Shown here: in pieces, positions 60,324 through 64,000 of the stretch | How positions within the stretch are numbered: position 1 is the first letter of the stretch | Layout: each line of letters starts with the position of its first letter | Made by a program: the position numbers and the translations under genes | NCBI RefSeq assembly: GCF_008087085.1 | Contig: NZ_VIYJ01000005.1 | Coordinates: forward strand, 372,001-436,000 | DNA from: Nocardioides rubriscoriae | Lineage (GTDB): Bacteria > Actinomycetota > Actinomycetes > Propionibacteriales > Nocardioidaceae | Reading direction: 5' to 3' | DNA length: 64,000 nucleotides | Notes under the pieces: generated by a model | Told to the model about the DNA's origin: nothing | Databases searched by the model: none | The model's input: the letters and a program-made list of their open reading frames with translations, nothing else

Positions 60324-60932
60324 TCACTCGCTGTCCTGGTCGGTCGGCTCGTCGGTCGGCGCCCCCTCGGGATCGGTGATCTTGGTCTGGGGCAGCGGGT
60401 CGGTGCGTCGCGGCGGGTTGCCCGCGACCTTCATGGTGCCCCAGGCGTCGTCCCACCAGGCCCGGGGCTCGGCCGGGTCGACGGTGCTGGGGTCGCTCAG
60501 CGTCGACTCGACGTCGAGCGGGTCGCCGCCGTCGAGGACGACGAACGGCTTCTCGCCGGGCCGGACGAAGCCGAGCTCGCGCGCCTGCTGCTCGACGTAG
60601 GCGGGGTCGTCGAGGCGGGACTTCTCGTCCTCGAGCCGCTCGATCGCCGACTCGCTGGCGGTGATGCGGGCCTGGACGTCGTCGAGGTGGTGGCGCTGCT
60701 GCAGGTAGGCGCGGGCCAGCGAGGAGGCCGACACCGCGAGCAGCGCCACGATCAGCACCAGGATCGCGGCCCGGCTGGTCAGCCGCGCCCGCGGCTCGGT
60801 GCGGGCCGGGGCCTGCGGCCGGGCCGCCGCGGCCCGGGGCCGACCCTGGCGGGTCGTGCGCCCGGGACCGCTGCGTCCCGCGGGTCGCGACCCGCGTGAC
60901 GACGTACGGCGACCCGATCCCGGCGTGGACAT
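60324..60932 (-). CDS. ftsB: FtsB/DivIC-like septum formation initiator
   Basis: 202-aa bitopic protein: a cytoplasmic N-terminus of about 65 residues rich in Arg, Pro and Ser, one membrane helix at about 69-90, and an extracytoplasmic coiled coil (about 92-130: LQQRHHLDDVQARITASESAIERLEDEKSRL, with PAYVEQQARELGFVRPGE after it). It belongs to the divisome and recruits FtsL/FtsQ. ATG 60932 has GGAGG at a suitable 9-nt spacing. Follows eno by 31 bp. Confidence 0.87.
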   Translation of the reverse strand: MSTPGSGRRTSSRGSRPAGRSGPGRTTRQGRPRAAAARPQAPARTEPRARLTSRAAILVLIVALLAVSASSLARAYLQQRHHLDDVQARITASESAIERLEDEKSRLDDPAYVEQQARELGFVRPGEKPFVVLDGGDPLDVESTLSDPSTVDPAEPRAWWDDAWGTMKVAGNPPRRTDPLPQTKITDPEGAPTDEPTDQDSE

Positions 60933-60963
60933 GGGGACCATCCTCCCCCGAGCGGGGCCCGGA

Positions 60964-62292
<1,329 letters not shown>

Positions 62293-62898
62293 TCAGGACC
62301 GCTCGAGCAGCCGGCGTACGGCGTCACGCAGCTCCTGCTCGGGGTCGGCCCCGGCGGCGTGGGCCTCGGCCACGAGCGCCAGCAGGCGATCGCCGATGCC
62401 GTCGGCGGGCTCCACGGGTGGGCGCCGACCGGCCCGGCCGAGCCGGTCGAGCACCTTGTCGGCGTAGAGCAGGGCCGGCAGCGTGGGGGCGATGCCGTCG
62501 GTGACGGAGTCACGCTGCTTCTCGGTCGCCTTGACCGACTCCCACAGCTCGTTGACCTCGGCCGCGGAGCCCTGGGCCCCGCCCTCGATGACCGCGGTGC
62601 CGAAGACGTGGGGGTTGCGGCGCCGCATCTTGGCCACGATGCCGTCGGCCACGTCGTCGACGGTGAAGGCACCGGTCTCCTCGGCGATGGCGGCGTGGAA
62701 GTAGACCTGGAGCAGCAGGTCGCCGAGCTCCTCGCGCAGGTCGTCAGGGGTGCCGGACTCGATGGCGTCGACCGTCTCGTGCAACTCCTCGACGAGGTAG
62801 CGCACCAGGGAGCGGTGGGTCTGCTCGCGCTTCCAGGGGCACTCGGCGCGCAGGCGCCGCATCACCTCACGCAGCTCCAGGAGCGGCTCGTCGCTCAC
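62293..62898 (-). CDS. mazG: MazG nucleoside triphosphate pyrophosphohydrolase
   Basis: 201-aa single-domain MazG. Metal-binding EExxE and ExxD motifs are seen in LVEELHETVDAIE and EELGDLLLQVYFHA, the CPWKREQTH segment is at the N-terminus, and KMRRRNPHVFG is also typical. It hydrolyses non-canonical NTPs to NMP and pyrophosphate. The second MazG module of the E. coli enzyme is not present in full. Located between the lipoprotein and eno genes. Confidence 0.92.
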   Translation of the reverse strand: MSDEPLLELREVMRRLRAECPWKREQTHRSLVRYLVEELHETVDAIESGTPDDLREELGDLLLQVYFHAAIAEETGAFTVDDVADGIVAKMRRRNPHVFGTAVIEGGAQGSAAEVNELWESVKATEKQRDSVTDGIAPTLPALLYADKVLDRLGRAGRRPPVEPADGIGDRLLALVAEAHAAGADPEQELRDAVRRLLERS

Positions 62899-62919
62899 GC
62901 TCGGCGTCGCCCGCGTGTC

Positions 62920-63639
62920 TCAGGCGCCGCAGACCTGGTCGCGCGGCAGCGTGGCGACGAGAGCGTTGATCTTGTCGTTGGCGGCCGCGTCGTCGACGGC
63001 GATGATGCCGGCCTTGGCGCGGTCGCTGGCCGGGACCGACAGGTCGTCGTCGGTGGGCACCAGGCCCTGCTTGGTGAGGCTGATGCCGAGGACGGGGTTG
63101 AGGTCGACCTCGCGGTCGTTGAGCCACGCCGCGGCCGCGACCAGCCCGCGCTGCAGCGCCGCGTCGGTGCTGGCGGCGGGGTCGCCGTCGGCGGCGTACT
63201 CGGCGTTGCCGACGGCGATCGCCGCGGCGGTGACGTAGGCGTTGGCGGTGCCGGTCTCGACCAGCACGTCACGGTCGTCGCCGGAGTCGGCGAACTGGGC
63301 CTCGATCGACGCGACGTCGTCGCCGTAGCTGGGCGGCAGGGTCAGCTTGCGCTCGTCGACGAGGTGCTCGAGGGCGATCTGCTGGATGCGGGTGGTGGCC
63401 AGGCCCTGGCGCTGGTAGGTGCGCGGGAACGGGCTGAACTCGGCGAGGTCGGCGGAGCTGAGGTAGTCGCACACGGCCGTGGTCGACTCGTCGACCTCGG
63501 ACAGCGAGACCTGCTCACCGTCGACGTCGGCGGCCACACCCGGCCGGACCTGCTCGTCGGACACGCCGCAGCCGTTGAGAGCGAGCCCGACGAGGAGCAA
63601 CGGGGCGACCAGGCCGGCGCGGCGAGGGGTGAGGCTCAC
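62920..63639 (-). CDS. SurA-N-like lipoprotein
   Basis: 239-aa exported lipoprotein. The signal peptide has the lipobox ALNGC at about residue 20, and the mature part is a SurA N-terminal-like chaperone fragment without the PPIase domain (VDGEQVSLSEVDESTTAVCDYL and LEHLVDERKLTLPPSYGDDV). GTG 63639 is chosen because AGGAG stands 8 nt upstream and it places the signal peptide correctly. It lies between mfd and mazG, a conserved actinobacterial order. Confidence 0.86.
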   Translation of the reverse strand: MSLTPRRAGLVAPLLLVGLALNGCGVSDEQVRPGVAADVDGEQVSLSEVDESTTAVCDYLSSADLAEFSPFPRTYQRQGLATTRIQQIALEHLVDERKLTLPPSYGDDVASIEAQFADSGDDRDVLVETGTANAYVTAAAIAVGNAEYAADGDPAASTDAALQRGLVAAAAWLNDREVDLNPVLGISLTKQGLVPTDDDLSVPASDRAKAGIIAVDDAAANDKINALVATLPRDQVCGA

Positions 63640-63650
63640 GACAAGAACTC

Positions 63651-64000
63651 CTACGACGGTGTGGAGACGGGTTGCGGGTCGAGGACGCTGTCGATCACGC
63701 CTCGCGCCCATTCAAGCAGGGCGACGCCCTCGAGCGGGGTGCCGGTCTTGCCCGGGGTGCCGGGTCGCGGGACGAGCACGGTGTCGGCCGCCTGCTTGAT
63801 GATCGACTTGGGGTACATCCGCTGCAGGCGCACCTGGCGCGACTCGGGCAGCGACACCGGCGCGAAGCGCACGTTGCGCCCGGCGATCGTGACCTCGCCG
63901 ATGCCGGCCTGCCGGGCGCGGGCCCGGAACCGGGCGACCAGCTGCAGGCACACCACCTCGACCGGCGGCTCGCCGTAGCGGTCGACCATCTCCTCGGCCA
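63651..64000 (-). CDS. mfd: transcription-repair coupling factor, C-terminal end
   Basis: The last 115 or so codons of Mfd; the rest lies beyond the window edge. EEMVDRYGEPP begins the visible part, with the TRCF C-terminal domain continuing to a TAG at 63651. Mfd displaces stalled RNA polymerase and recruits nucleotide excision repair. The TAG overlaps the Shine-Dalgarno sequence of the next gene, 11 bp before its GTG, so the two are coupled. Confidence 0.9.
   Translation of the reverse strand, partial: AEEMVDRYGEPPVEVVCLQLVARFRARARQAGIGEVTIAGRNVRFAPVSLPESRQVRLQRMYPKSIIKQAADTVLVPRPGTPGKTGTPLEGVALLEWARGVIDSVLDPQPVSTPS

Overview
The window is very GC-rich (roughly 70% or more), with G/C at almost every third codon position and frequent GTG starts. 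It carries mycothiol S-conjugate amidase (mca), a DUF664/mycothiol-type DinB protein, DUF501, DUF4307 and ANTAR regulators. Together these point to the chromosome of a high-GC actinobacterium, most like a Nocardioides-type organism (inference from gene content and order). Genes are dense on both strands. I see no insertion sequence, prophage, CRISPR array, rRNA or replication origin. Only one gap exceeds 300 bp (about 49759-50392), and it holds hairpin repeats rather than a convincing gene.

Layout. 1-8774: thioredoxin-like protein, an apparently frameshifted lipoprotein gene, a GMC oxidoreductase/aldehyde dehydrogenase pair, an ECF sigma/DGPF (YCII) pair, mca with divergent DUF4307, and greA. 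8803-27770: a long minus-strand block. Its distal part is a five-gene, tightly packed set encoding DUF4132, MoxR-like AAA+ ATPase, DUF5682, VWA and SWIM zinc-finger proteins, matching in domain content the poorly understood yehI/L/M/P/Q set of E. coli. Upstream of it lies metB-mutL-AI2E-ilvA-second DUF4132, all overlapping by 4-14 bp. msrA is divergent from metB. 27851-37503: accessory metabolism and stress genes (two acyltransferase/YCII/ABC1 genes, GNAT, DinB, VOC, flavin-type, TSUP, SnoaL, hemerythrin/TetR, a BtuF-like protein). 37554-41849: signalling, with two GAF-ANTAR proteins convergent with a LuxR regulator and a membrane histidine kinase.

42078-45655: a second ATPase/VWA pair (Mg-chelatase-like ATPase and a 682-aa VWA protein) separated by two large perfect palindromes. 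45777-49758: a second WS/DGAT-type acyltransferase, class III nucleotide cyclase, YchJ-like protein, GNAT and a phosphotransferase-like protein. 50393-52056: a lipid-transfer-type thiolase with a DUF35 OB-fold partner behind a KstR-like operator, suggesting sterol or related lipid catabolism. 52326-55831: cbs divergent from an SGNH hydrolase, then a Bax-inhibitor-1 membrane protein. 55972-64000: methyltransferase, an unusual tRNA with UAA anticodon but a short variable loop, def, double-ACT protein, family-5 uracil-DNA glycosylase, and the housekeeping run mfd-lipoprotein-mazG-eno-ftsB-DUF501-ppx.

Two patterns run through the whole window. At least 17 starts lie 6-7 nt downstream of a TANNNT hexamer, the signature of leaderless transcription, and this corrects several starts. 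Three unrelated families of inverted repeats sit just 3' of genes: five copies of a GACCCGTCGC hairpin at 6331-6401 and 54775-54884, two TTCACCGGCC palindromes near 44200, and two AGCCACCTT hairpins near 50200. They may act as termination or RNA-processing elements.
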